From positions 20,893,866 to 20,957,865 of the forward strand of contig JALGQZ010000008.1 in NCBI GenBank assembly GCA_023105745.1: a stretch of 64,000 nt of DNA. Reading direction: 5' to 3'. This DNA is from Austropuccinia psidii. Its lineage: Eukaryota; Basidiomycota; Pucciniomycetes; Pucciniales; Sphaerophragmiaceae. Of the stretch, positions 21,726 through 32,408 are shown piece by piece (position 1 is the first letter of the stretch; every line of letters starts with the position of its first letter). A program made the position numbers and the translations under genes. Under the pieces are notes generated by a model that was not told the origin of the DNA, did not search any database, and saw only the letters and a list, made by a program, of their open reading frames with translations.

Positions 21726-21728
21726 TAG
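21726..21728 (+). other. In-frame TAG between gag and pol
   Basis: The gag frame continues through TAG GAT into pol without a shift. The same arrangement occurs in A1 (14604-14606). The next base is G, as in known UAG-G readthrough contexts. Re-initiation at the ATG 18 bases downstream is the other possibility. Confidence 0.5.
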
Positions 21729-21746
21729 GATTCTGAATCAGACTCT

Positions 21747-24700
21747 ATGGGAGATGCCATCAGAGAACCATCTGAGGATGATCAAAACCCAAGAGAGGAA
21801 TTTCTAGTGGAATACCAAGAGGAAACCCCATTGAAAATCCAGGACATACAGTTGGAAGCAGGCATGCCACAGGACACTGCCAACAAGAACTTATGCAAAC
21901 ACACACAAGATGCACAAACATTCCTGGTTACACCAACCAAAGGAATGGCATATATACATGGAACAGCCACAAAAATGACTGTATGTATTGACAATGCTCA
22001 GCACCCACTGATCATTGACAGTGGAGCACATTGCTCCATAGTGGCCAGAAATTATCTGGATAACCACTTCCCAAACTAGGAAAAACAGCTCTTGCCCACT
22101 AAGGCAAAGAGCTTCAAGAGTGCATCATGGAAGATGACTTCCATTGGGACAATTATCAAGGAGATAATTATACGCCACAGGAAGGGTAATATCAGACTCA
22201 ACCCAGAGTTTGTAGTGCTTGAAGATGCCCACATCCAAGGGTTTTTACTGGGAACAGATTACCAGAGGATGTATGGCATAGATATTTACAACAGTAAAAA
22301 CAGGCACATTACCATTGGTACCAACAAGGAAAAGAAATTTTCACTTGATATATACCACATATCTTCACAAGACCCACTGGAAGAACTCTTGAAGGAATTC
22401 AAGGAGGGACAGTTTAGCACTACCCTCACCAGTAAACAAAAACTAAGTTTACTGAAGATGCTGAGGAAAAACAGACCAACATTTGCCATTGGTGAAGAAC
22501 CACTAGGCAAGATTAAAGGCCATGATGTAGAACTATATCTGGATGTGGAAAGACCTTATCCACCCATGCTGAGGAGACCTCCTTATCCAGCAAGCCTGGA
22601 AACCAGGAAAGAAATTGAAAAACACATCAATGAACTCCTGGACATGGATGTCATCAGGAAGATTGGACATAATGAAATAGTGGAAATCACCACTCCTCTC
22701 CTGATCACCTGGCCTGATGGCAAGTCTAGATTGTTTTGAGACTTCAGAGCCCTGAATAACTACACAAAAGCAGACAGGTACCCTATACCAAGGATACCTC
22801 ATGCCTTAGATAAGCTGGCCAAAGCCAAATACATAACCAAGATGGATTGTATGAAAGGCTTCCACCAAAATGGAGTTAAACCAAACTCCATGAAATTGCT
22901 CAGAATAATATGCCATATGGGCATATATGAGTACACCAGGATGCCATTTGGCATCAAGAAAGCACCAGCCCACTTCCAAAGGATGATGGACACCATATTT
23001 CAAGAAGAAATAATGGAAGGCTGGATGGTATTATATATTGATGATATCATTATATACTCAGAGACATGGGAAGACCATGTACAATACATAGACAGATTTC
23101 TAAGTAAATGTACACCCATCAATCTGAAAATTTCACTTAAAAAGTGTAATTTTGGCCAACAAGAGCTGCTAGCTCTAGGACACAAAGTCTCAGGCCTTAG
23201 TCTGGCAATTGACCAGAACAAAGTAGCAGCAGTACTGCAAAAGCCAGTACCAAAGAGCATCAAAGAGATGCAATCTTTCCTTGGGTTTGCTAGCTACTAT
23301 AGAAACCACATTAAGAACTTTTCACACATAACTAGTAGTTTATACAAGTTATGCTCAAAGGATGTAGTTTTTGAAATAACCAAGGAAAGGAGGGATGCAT
23401 ATTAGAGGATCAAATATGAACTCACAAATGCACCTGTGCTCATCTTGCCTGACTTTGAACTACCATTCAAGTTATATATAGATGCAGCATGCAGCCAAGG
23501 CTTGGGAGCAGCCCTTCACCAAAGACAAATTGTGGATGGTGAACCAAGAGAAGGTGTAATATGTTACATCTCCAGGCAGCTGAAAGATTCAGAAGCCAGG
23601 TATGGGGCCACCCAGACAGAATGTCTATGTCTAGTCTGGGCTCTAGAAAAACTCCATTATTATTTGGAGGGAGCAGTCTTTGAAGTCTACACAGACTGCA
23701 CAGCCTTGAAGTCTTTACTAAACATGAATACTACTAATAGACACATGCTGAGATGGCAAATAGCCATCCAGGAGTATAGAGGGAACATGACCATCATATA
23801 CAAGGAAGGTAAAAGCCATACCAATGCAGATGGCCTTAGCAGATGGCCACTGGACAATGTTAAAAGCAATCCAGCTTATGACCCTGAAGTTGCTGCAAAA
23901 ATTCCTATCCATTTTATGGAAATAGATAGGAAGAAGAACTTCAGATTCTCTGAATGGGCACCAGGGAGTGGTACCCTTGACAGTGGAAACACTGATTCAG
24001 AAGGGACAGAAACCCCCATACTGGGAATAAGTTCCGCAGAACTGCACAATGAATTTTTCAATGCAGTACCGAAATCTTATGCTAAACACAAACAGTGTAG
24101 CATACTACTCCAACTCCTTCAACAAAAATACAGGAGCCCAGAACTGGAAACCCAGCTGGAGGAACCCTGGTTGAGGGCCTATAAGGACAATAAATTCTTC
24201 CTTATAGATGGCCTGATTTATCACAGAGAAAAGCACACCAGTGCACTCACAGTGACAGACAGAGATCACATCTCTTTAATCCTGCAGGAATGCCATGACT
24301 GCCCCTATATGGGACACATGAGTGAGGACAGGACTAAAGAGAGGGTAGCAAGCACAGCTTGGTGGTCCAAGTGGGAGCAAGAGTTTAGTGAATACATAAA
24401 CACTTGTGAAAGATGCCAGAAGGCAAATAGAAAACATGAAAAGAAATATGGGTTTCTTCAACACATAGAAGAACCCAAACACCCATGGGAAACCATCAAC
24501 ATGGACTGGGTCACAGGACTTGTCCCAGGAGGCAAAGAAAACTACAATTCCTGCTTAATCATAGTTGATAGTTTCAGCAAGAGCATGAGATGTCTACCAT
24601 GCCATAAAGAGGACACAGCCATGGACACTGCTCTGTTATTTTGGAATAACATCATATCCACCTGTGGAGTCCCTAAGATCATAATTAGTGACAGGGACCC

Positions 24701-25619
24701 AAAATTCACATCTGAATTTTGGACCAATTTATATGACATGCTTGGCACCAAGCTTGCTTTTTCCACAGCTTACCATCCACAAACAGATGGCCTAGCTGAG
24801 AGGATGATCCAAACAATGGAGGACATCCTCAGGAGGTTCTGTGCCTATGGCATGGAATACAAGGACCATGAGGGATACACCCATGATTGGGTCACCCTCT
24901 TACCAGCAGTCCAACTGGCGTATAATACAAGCCAGCACTCTACCACAGGAAAAACACCTGCACTGGTAGAGAAAGGGTGGAATCCCCTGTTACCTGTGGA
25001 TCACTTGAAGAAAAATATTCTGACCATCCACCCCACAGCCAAAGACTTCCATGATATGTGGAAGAAAGCCTGTGATACTGCTGCCAAATGCATAGCTGAG
25101 GCCAAAGAGTATAACAAGCAAAGGTGGGACAAGTCACATATGGAACCTGACTTCAAGGAAGGGGACCAGGTGTTAGTGTCTACACTGAACTTTAACAATC
25201 TCAAAGGACCTAAGAAAATGAGAGACTCATTTGTAGGGCCCTTCACTATCATTAAGTTGATAGGGAAGAATGCAGTAGAGGTCAAGCTCACTGAGGAGGT
25301 TTCTAGGAAACACCCAGTCTTTCCAGTGAGCCTGGTCAAACCATACTTCCAAACAGAGGAGGATAAATTCCCCTCCAGGAAGAAAAACATCACTCCACCA
25401 GAAATAGTGGAAGTAGAAGATTCCCCTGGACCTGTGAGTAAAATCATCAGGGCCAGAAAGATCAGAATTAATGGGAAGGATCAGAGACAATATCTAGTCA
25501 GATTCAAGAACCAGACAGCTGACAAAGACAAATGGTTGGCAGAGGTTGCCATACCAGATGGAAACCTTCATTTAAAAAGATTCAGAGACTCTAGGAGGAC
25601 TGAACAGTCTCATCTATGA
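21747..25619 (+). pseudogene. A2 Pol with three nonsense codons
   Basis: The frame is collinear with A1 Pol over its whole length. Stops lie at 22077-22079 (A1 has TGG), 22737-22739 (A1 has GGA) and 23403-23405 (A1 has GAG). Protease (IIDSGAHCS), RT ([10 protein letters not shown]), RNase H ([17 protein letters not shown]) and integrase ([20 protein letters not shown]) are all recognisable. The last 727 codons (23436-25619) are open, including the integrase tail and the chromodomain-like segment (QYLVRF ... KWLAEVAI). RNase H-integrase could be intact only if translated on its own, which is unlikely. Confidence 0.93.
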
Positions 25620-25631
25620 TGAGCCTTATTT

Positions 25632-25643
25632 AGAGGGAGGGTA
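25632..25643 (+). promoter_or_regulatory. A2 polypurine tract
   Basis: AGAGGGAGGGTA lies immediately before the 3' LTR, the primer site for plus-strand synthesis. Confidence 0.8.
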
Positions 25644-27081
25644 TGTCAGCCTGTGACTCAAAACCAGAGCACAAACATGACAGCCAAAATACCATAAACC
25701 AATGGTATAGCCAAAATACCACCAAAACATGGAACTGAGCCAAATTAGCTCAAAAGGTATCAAACGAAAGAGGAAACTCACCTCTTTCTGAAAATATAAG
25801 TCTCATCACCATAGGACAAGAAATAACAAAGTTATTCCTGCTCAAAGTTATTGCTGAGCATAAACCTTAAATTTCACCTCTCATCTAAAATCTCGAAGAA
25901 GAGGCTTAACCCCATCAAATGGGTATTCAAAATAAATCTCTAAGCCAGGCCTATCTAATGGTGCTAGCCAAACTGAGCTAGCACCAGTATTACTTGATTT
26001 ATGGTCAAATTCAGACCAAATAAGGGTGAACAAAACATTCACCTCTCATCTAACTTTTACAGTTTTAGTGTGAGATACTTAAAGTGGGGTCTTTTTGGAA
26101 AGAGCACAATCAGGGTTATCTGATGGTGCCATCCATTTCCTCATAGCTCAACTACAACAGAAGGTATTGGCCAAACAAGCTTAATACAGCTTTTGCCCAA
26201 ACCACGCCAATGTACAAAAATACTTGTACATGGGATAACTTTGCCATATTTGATGATAACCATGTCAAGCTGGGAAACATTGTGTAGAGCTCATATAGAG
26301 CTATTCAATGAACCAATTTTTAGCTTGATATCTCAAAAACTGACAGAGTTATGACCATTTTAAGTTCAAAATCCCACCTGCTGTCATATACAGCCTTACC
26401 ATGGGATAATATCCCATAACCATGAATATGAGGTGTCAAATAGACGAAGAAGCATGTTTTTACTTCAATACCTCATATGTCAGTCAATACTGGGGTCCCA
26501 TACAGTTTCTGTACAGCATTCTACGCGTCATACACGTCAGAATCAGGCTGTGATGTCCCCAGATGAAAATTTTCACCCTGTATTGGTGAAAACTACCCAG
26601 ATGTGGTTTCAAAACCACATCTGAGCCCAATAAAGAGTATACAGGCTGTTTGCAAACCACAAGCCTGTCATAGAGAGTGAAAAATCTTCACTCCCTATAC
26701 GTGGAAAGGTCTAGCAGCCTTTCCACCTCAATTTCAGGATAAAAGGAAGGCTTTTCACAGCCAAAAACCTCTCCTCATCCTGCTCTTGAATAACCTACGT
26801 AGTAAACTGTCAAAAACAGTTTTACTCTTGGTTAATAATCAGGTATACTCTTAACTTAAAAGTATTGTAGTCTTTATTATTGTAACCCAACAGGTAAAGC
26901 TGCACCCAGGGCTTTCAACAGCGCTCACCACCACTATATCTCTATAGTAAAGCCCTTAATACCTTAATTCTATCATCTATTATCAACTTTATTATCTTTT
27001 AAAGCTATTTTTACCGTGTCACAGTCATAGTTAAAGCCTGTAAATACTTATATACACCTTTATCATAGACTCAACCTGACA
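25644..27081 (+). repeat. A2 3' LTR (family A)
   Basis: 1438 bp from TGTCAGCC to CCTGACA. It matches the A2 5' LTR with scattered substitutions and a few small indels, and carries ACGCGT at 26523-26528. A0 pol resumes at 27082. Confidence 0.93.
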
Positions 27082-30000
27082 AATACTCTGAAGATGACCA
27101 AGACCCAAGAGAAGAATTTCCAGTGGAGTACCAAGAGGAAACAGAATTAGAAATTCAGGATATACAGTTGGAAGAAGGTATTAAACAAGATATTAAAAAC
27201 AGAAACATGTGTAAACATACACAAGATGCACAGACCTTCTTACTAACACCAACTAGAGGAATGGCATATATAAATTGCACAGCCACCAAGATGAATTTTT
27301 GTATTGACAATGCTCAACACCCCTTGATCATTGTTAGTGGTGCACACTTCTCAATAGTGGCCACAGAATAAATTGACAACCACTTCCCAAATTGGGAAAA
27401 GAAGCTCTTTCCAACTAAGGCAGAAAACCTCAAAAGAGCATCAGTAAAGCTAACATCCATTGGGATCATTATCAAAAGGATAACCATCACCCATAGCAAA
27501 GGTAACATCAGACTCAACCCAGAGTTGTTAGTGCTTGAACATTCTTAAATCCAAGGATTCTTCCTGGGAACAAGCTATCAGAGGATGTATGGCATAGACA
27601 TATAAAATAGTAAAAATAGGCACATTACTATACGTACAAACAAGGAAAAGACATTTTTCCGTGATATATACCAATAAGCCAAGACCCTTTATAGGAATTA
27701 ATCAATGAATTCAAAGAAGGGCACTTCAGTTCTAACTGCACCAGTAAGCAAAAGCTCAGTTTATCGAAAATTCTGAGGAAGAAAATACCAGCTTTTTCCA
27801 TTGGTGAAGAGCCATTGGGAAACTTAAGAGGCCATGACATAAAACTATATCTAGGTGTGGAAACACCTTATCTACCCATTCTAAGAAGACTTACATCCCC
27901 AGAAAGCCTGTAAACTAGGAAGGAAATTGAAACACACATCAAGAAACTACTAGATATTGAGGTCATCATAAAGATAGGACAAAATCAAATAGTGGAAATA
28001 ACCACTCCTTTCCTTATCACTTAGCATGATGGAAAATCTAGGTTGTGTGGGGATTGCAGGGCCCTGAAGAACTACACAAAAGTTTGTAGGTACCCTATAC
28101 CAAGGATACCTCATGCCCTAGACAAACTGGCAAAAGCCAAATACATAAAAAGATGGATTTTATGAAAGGCTTTCACCAGAATGAAGTTAAACCAAAATCC
28201 ATGGAGTTACTTAGGATTATATGCCATATGGGCATATATAAGTACACTAGGATGCCATTTGGCATCAAAAATCCCCCAGACCATTTCCAAAAGATTGTGC
28301 ACACAATATTGGAAGGCTTGATGGTGGTATAAATTGATTATATCATTATATACTCAGAGACATGGGATGATGATGTGCAATACATAGACAGAGGGCTTAG
28401 TAAATGCACACCCATTAATCTAAAAATTTCACTTAAAAAGTGTAACTTTGCACAACAAGGTAGAAGAAGTACTGCAAAAACCAGTACCAAAGAGTATCAA
28501 GGAGATTCAATATTTCCTTGGGTTTGTGAGCTACTACAAAAACCACCACAGAAAGAAAGCTTTGCTGACATAACTAGTAGTCTATACAAGCAATTTTCAA
28601 AAGGTGTAGTTTTTAAAATTATCAAGGAAAGCAGAGATGCATATGGGAGGATCAAAAATGAAATCACCAATGTGCCTGTCCGCATACTCCCTGAATTTGG
28701 ATTACCATTTAAGCTGAACATATATGCAGCTTGCAGTCAAGGATTGGGAGCTTCCCTACACCAAAGACAAATAGTACACAGTTAACCAAGGCAAGGGGTA
28801 ATATGCTGACTCTCCAGGAAGCTGAAAGACTCAAAGGAAAGGTACAGAGAAACTCAGAATGAATTCTCATTCCTAGTCTGTTCCCTAACAAAACTCCACT
28901 GTTATCGGGGGGCAGTGTTTGAAGTCTACACAGACTGCACAGAACTCAAGTCCTTACTTAACATGAAGACTATAAATTGACAAATGTTGAGGTCGAAAAT
29001 ATCCATCAAAGAATATGGGGGTAACATGACCATCATGTACAAAGAAGGAAAAAGCCAAACCAATGAATATGGCCACTGAAAAATGTCAAAAGCAACCCAG
29101 ATTATGACCCTGAAGTAGCTGCCAAAATTGCTATCCATTTCATGGTGAGAGATAAAAGAAACATTTTCAGATTTTTTGAATTGGAACCAGAAAGCGGTAG
29201 CCCATATACTCACCTAAGTGAACCGGCGGGGAAAGAAACACCCATACTAAGAATAAGTTCCTCTGAGATTCACAAGGAATCTTTTAGCTTTGTAACGAAA
29301 ACTTATTCCAAAGAAAAACAGTGTAGCATATTGTTACAACTCCTTCAACAGAATGAATGGAGCCCAGAACTGGAATTTCAGTTAGAGGAACCATGGTTGA
29401 GGGACTATAAGGACAATAAATATTTACTTCCAGATGGACTACCCTATCACAGAGAGAACCATACTAATGCCCTCAAATTGATAGATAGAGACCACATATC
29501 CCTGATCCTGCAAAAATTGCATGATTGCCCCTATATGGGACACATGAGTGAAGACAGGACCAAAGAGAAGGGAACAAGCATAGCTTGGTTGCCCCAATGG
29601 GAAAAAGACTTGAGTGTATACACCAACACTTGTTGAGAATGCCAGAAGGAAAACAGAAAGCATGGGAAGAAATGAAGGTTGCTTCAACACATAGAAGACC
29701 CCAAAACCCCATGGGAAGCCATTAACATGTACTGGGTCACAGGACTTGTCCCAGGAGGCAAAGAAAAACTTCAATGCTTGAATGTTCATAGTTGATAGTT
29801 AGAGTAAATTTTTTGGGTTAAAGCCATATCATAAAGAAGACAAATCAATGGATACAGCCTAGTTATTATGGAATAACATCATATCCACATGTGGAATCCC
29901 TAAAACCATCATTAGTGATAGGGACCCAAAATTTGCAACAGAAGTTTGGACCAAGCTCTATGACATGCTTCAAGAAAAACTTGCATTTTCTACAGCTTAG

Positions 30001-30524
30001 CCTCCACAGGCAGATGGTTTAGCTGAAAGTATGATCCAAATAATGGAGGACACCATCAGAAGATTCTTTGCATATGGAATGGAATATAAGGACAAGGAAT
30101 GGCACACCCATTACTGAGTCACACATTTACCAACAGTCCAACTGGGTTACAACACAATCCAGAACTCTACCACAAGGAAATCACCCTCACTGGTAGAAAA
30201 AACATGGAACACCCTGTTGCCTGTGTATCACTTGAAGAAAAATCTTCTGCATATCCACCCCTCAGCCAAGGACTTCCACAATATGTGGAAGAGGGCATGA
30301 GATGGCTGCTAAGTGCATACCTGAGGCTAAAGAGTGCATCAAACGGAGGCATGATAAGACAAACATGGAACCATACTTCAAAGAAGGGTACAAAGTGTTG
30401 GTGTCTACACTCAACCTTAACAACCTCAAGTGAGCAAAGAAAATGAGAAACTCATTTCTGGGACCCTTCATTATTATCAAATTGATAGGTAAAAATTCAG
30501 TAGAGTTTATAATTACACAGGAAT
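27082..30524 (+). pseudogene. A0 pol remnant
   Basis: This block is family-A Pol from just after its start to the integrase tail, full of stops and shifts. Recognisable parts are the N-terminus (EYQEETELEIQDIQ), a protease whose catalytic Asp is changed (IIVSGAH instead of IIDSGAH), an RT active site reading stop-IDYIIIYS, RNase H (ICS near 28720) and integrase pieces ([12 protein letters not shown] near 29540; SDRDPKF near 29925). It ends at GGAAT, the left duplication of element C, and resumes at 40571. No product is expected. Confidence 0.88.
30520..30524. repeat. Target-site duplication of C, left (GGAAT)
   Basis: GGAAT abuts the C LTR at 30525. The other side has AGAAT at 40566-40570, one mismatch. 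Removing C restores a continuous A0 integrase-tail frame. Confidence 0.8.
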
Positions 30525-32348
30525 TGTAAGGTGTGGATATGAAACTTTGATTAAAAATCAAGTACTTTGCCTGTCCTCAAAATTTGTATAAGGTAAAAAT
30601 CAATTAAAAATAGTAAGAAATATTATTTTGAAGAGAAAACACACCAATTTTATTGTTTATAATTTTATTAGTATAAAACAATAATGTTATAGAAATTGAT
30701 TGTTTTACCAACAATAAAAATTGATCCAAAAAATACTCTACAAGAGATATTTTAAGGCTACAAAGGAAATTTCTTCAAGAGCAATTTCAATTGGAATTAA
30801 TTGAGAAAAGAACTGCAAGCAATTAATTAAAGAACAAAGTCTTTAAAAAGAATATTAAAGAGAAAACACGCCCAAAAGTGACCAGAGTGAATTTGGAAAC
30901 AAAGTGACAAAGTTAACAGTGATGAAAGATGCTTTAATTCACTTTTGGGGTGGTTCAGGGGTAAAAATGATTATAAGAGGTACAAACAATGATTATAATG
31001 ATTTTTTCACGTGGTTAAAAGGATTAAAATGATTTAAAAATGGTGAATGGAATCTTTTATTGATTGGTTTAACAGTGTTTAAACTACTTAATAAAAGGGA
31101 AAGATTCTAACATGAAGAGAAAAGTGGGGCAATAAAGACATTGTTTTATAGCCACCAATTTTCTTACTCCAAAAGTAAAATTTACTCTTGTCAGTCGTGA
31201 AAAACAGTATAACAACAGAAAAGCCAATTATGGCATCATTGAACCCTGGTTTGGACCAAAAAAGGGGTGGTTTTAGCCATTTTTAGCCATTTTAGACCCT
31301 TAAATCAGCCATTACTAAAGCAATACCTGGTCTGGAGCCTTCAAAACATGTCAGAATGTGTTTAGGAGGCGTAGAAACCAGTTAAAACTGTTTTTTCTAA
31401 GTTTGTTTTATCTTAAGGGTAGTTTTACCCTCTTGGCAACAGCTAAAACTACCCCAGTTGGTATTAAAACCTCATCATCAATTGAGTTCACAGACCCTGT
31501 AACTCAATTCCAGGCCAAAAGTGATGAACTTTTGCGTGAATTTTGACATCCCACGCCCTTCAGCAAGCATTTTGGGGGTCTGGCTCCCCCTTAGAGCTAG
31601 AGTTCCTTTTCCCCCCCAATTTTGATATTTCCAATTTATTTTTACCTTTAATTCCTCATCATGTATTATACTTATAATTCACATATGTAATTCAATTGAA
31701 TTGTACAGTATAATAAAGTAATAATTGACACCTCCTATGTAAATCAAAGTGCACTTATGTAATACACACGCACATTTTGACATTTCAATTGAATTCAATT
31801 GAAAATACTTCAATTCCTCATAACTTCTAAACTAAACACAACACCTCAATTTTAACACAAAAATTGATGGTTAACACCACATGTGGTGTGAATTAGATTA
31901 AAGTTTTGAGGATTTTCAACTTTTGTATTGAAAATACTAAAAACTTAATTTAAGCTTATTTAGAGTTGAGTTACAAGAATTTCACTCAGAGGTGACCCCA
32001 CCTGATTTTGTATGAGGAATCCAATGGTGAAATAATTTTTACACGTTTATTTATTGGATAAAAAGTTATAATAATTTTTATTTAAATTTTTTCCAAATTT
32101 ATTTAATTTTTTACAATTTTATTAAAAATTCATTTTTACTTAATTTTTTCAAGTATAAATGTAATTTTACAATTTCAAAATTTAAAGTAATTTTATTTTC
32201 AAATTAAATTTTTAATTTTGACTATAATTTTATATTTATATTTTCATTTTCATTTTAATAATATAAATAAATCTATTTTGTTTATATTTATATGTTAATT
32301 TTGTATTTGTGGTCTTTTGGGTATATGAAATTACCTCTAAGGCTCACA
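30525..32348 (-). repeat. Element C 3' LTR
   Basis: The plus strand runs from TGTAAGGTGTGG to GGCTCACA, 1824 bp. It contains an opposite-strand coding-like tract (31358-31546) and, just after it, a PBS-like motif at 31570-31584. Both recur in the other LTR. Confidence 0.93.
31358..31584 (+). other. Coding-like tract plus PBS-like motif inside the C LTR
   Basis: On the strand opposite to element C there is an open frame of 62 codons (including KTTPVGIKTSSSIEF), followed 24 bases later by TTTTGGGGGTCTGGC. That resembles the primer-site motif found just inside LTRs of A and B. The same pair occurs at 39575-39801 in the other LTR. It may be a captured piece of an older element. I cannot assign a function. 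Confidence 0.4.
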
Positions 32349-32362
32349 TTCCCTCCCCCTAA
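32349..32362 (-). promoter_or_regulatory. Element C polypurine tract
   Basis: The minus strand reads TTAGGGGGAGGGAA directly before the 3' LTR, a clear polypurine tract. Confidence 0.75.
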
Positions 32363-32408
32363 AAAAACAATATTACTTTGTAATATTGGTATTTCTATTG
32401 TGTCTTAA

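Larger units (their letters stand above)
19764..21728 (+). pseudogene. A2 Gag polyprotein with two stops
   Basis: It has the same layout as A1 Gag: a Gln/Ser/Arg-rich N-terminus, coiled coil, capsid domain (WPKFSGSGEYDHMEL, W-W-K-S-Q-I-I-Q) and a zinc knuckle CHNCGSTDHYANNC near the end. Stops at 19764-frame codons 20619-20621 and 20718-20720 interrupt the coiled coil. No frameshift is visible. From 20832 to 21728 the capsid-knuckle part is open for 298 codons and contains not a single CpG that I can find. It ends at TAG 21726-21728, in frame with pol. Confidence 0.9.
7703..27081 (+). mobile_element. Element A2: family-A Gypsy retrotransposon, split by A1
   Basis: The 5' LTR (7703-9125), primer site, ORF0, gag, pol, polypurine tract and 3' LTR (25644-27081) are all present. 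A1 interrupts it at 9259-18945, inside the leader intron. Flanks are ACTAA (left) and AATAC (right), so there is no 5-bp duplication, unlike the other complete insertions here. gag-pol carries five nonsense codons beyond the shared gag-pol TAG (20619, 20718, 22077, 22737, 23403) but no frameshift that I can see, while the spliced ORF0 is open. A2 cannot make its own enzymes in full. Confidence 0.9.

Noticed and set aside
19764..25619. RIP (repeat-induced point mutation) as the cause of stops in family A
   Set aside because: The stop-creating changes include G to T, A to T and T to A as well as transitions. CpG-type changes are seen mainly in the LTRs.
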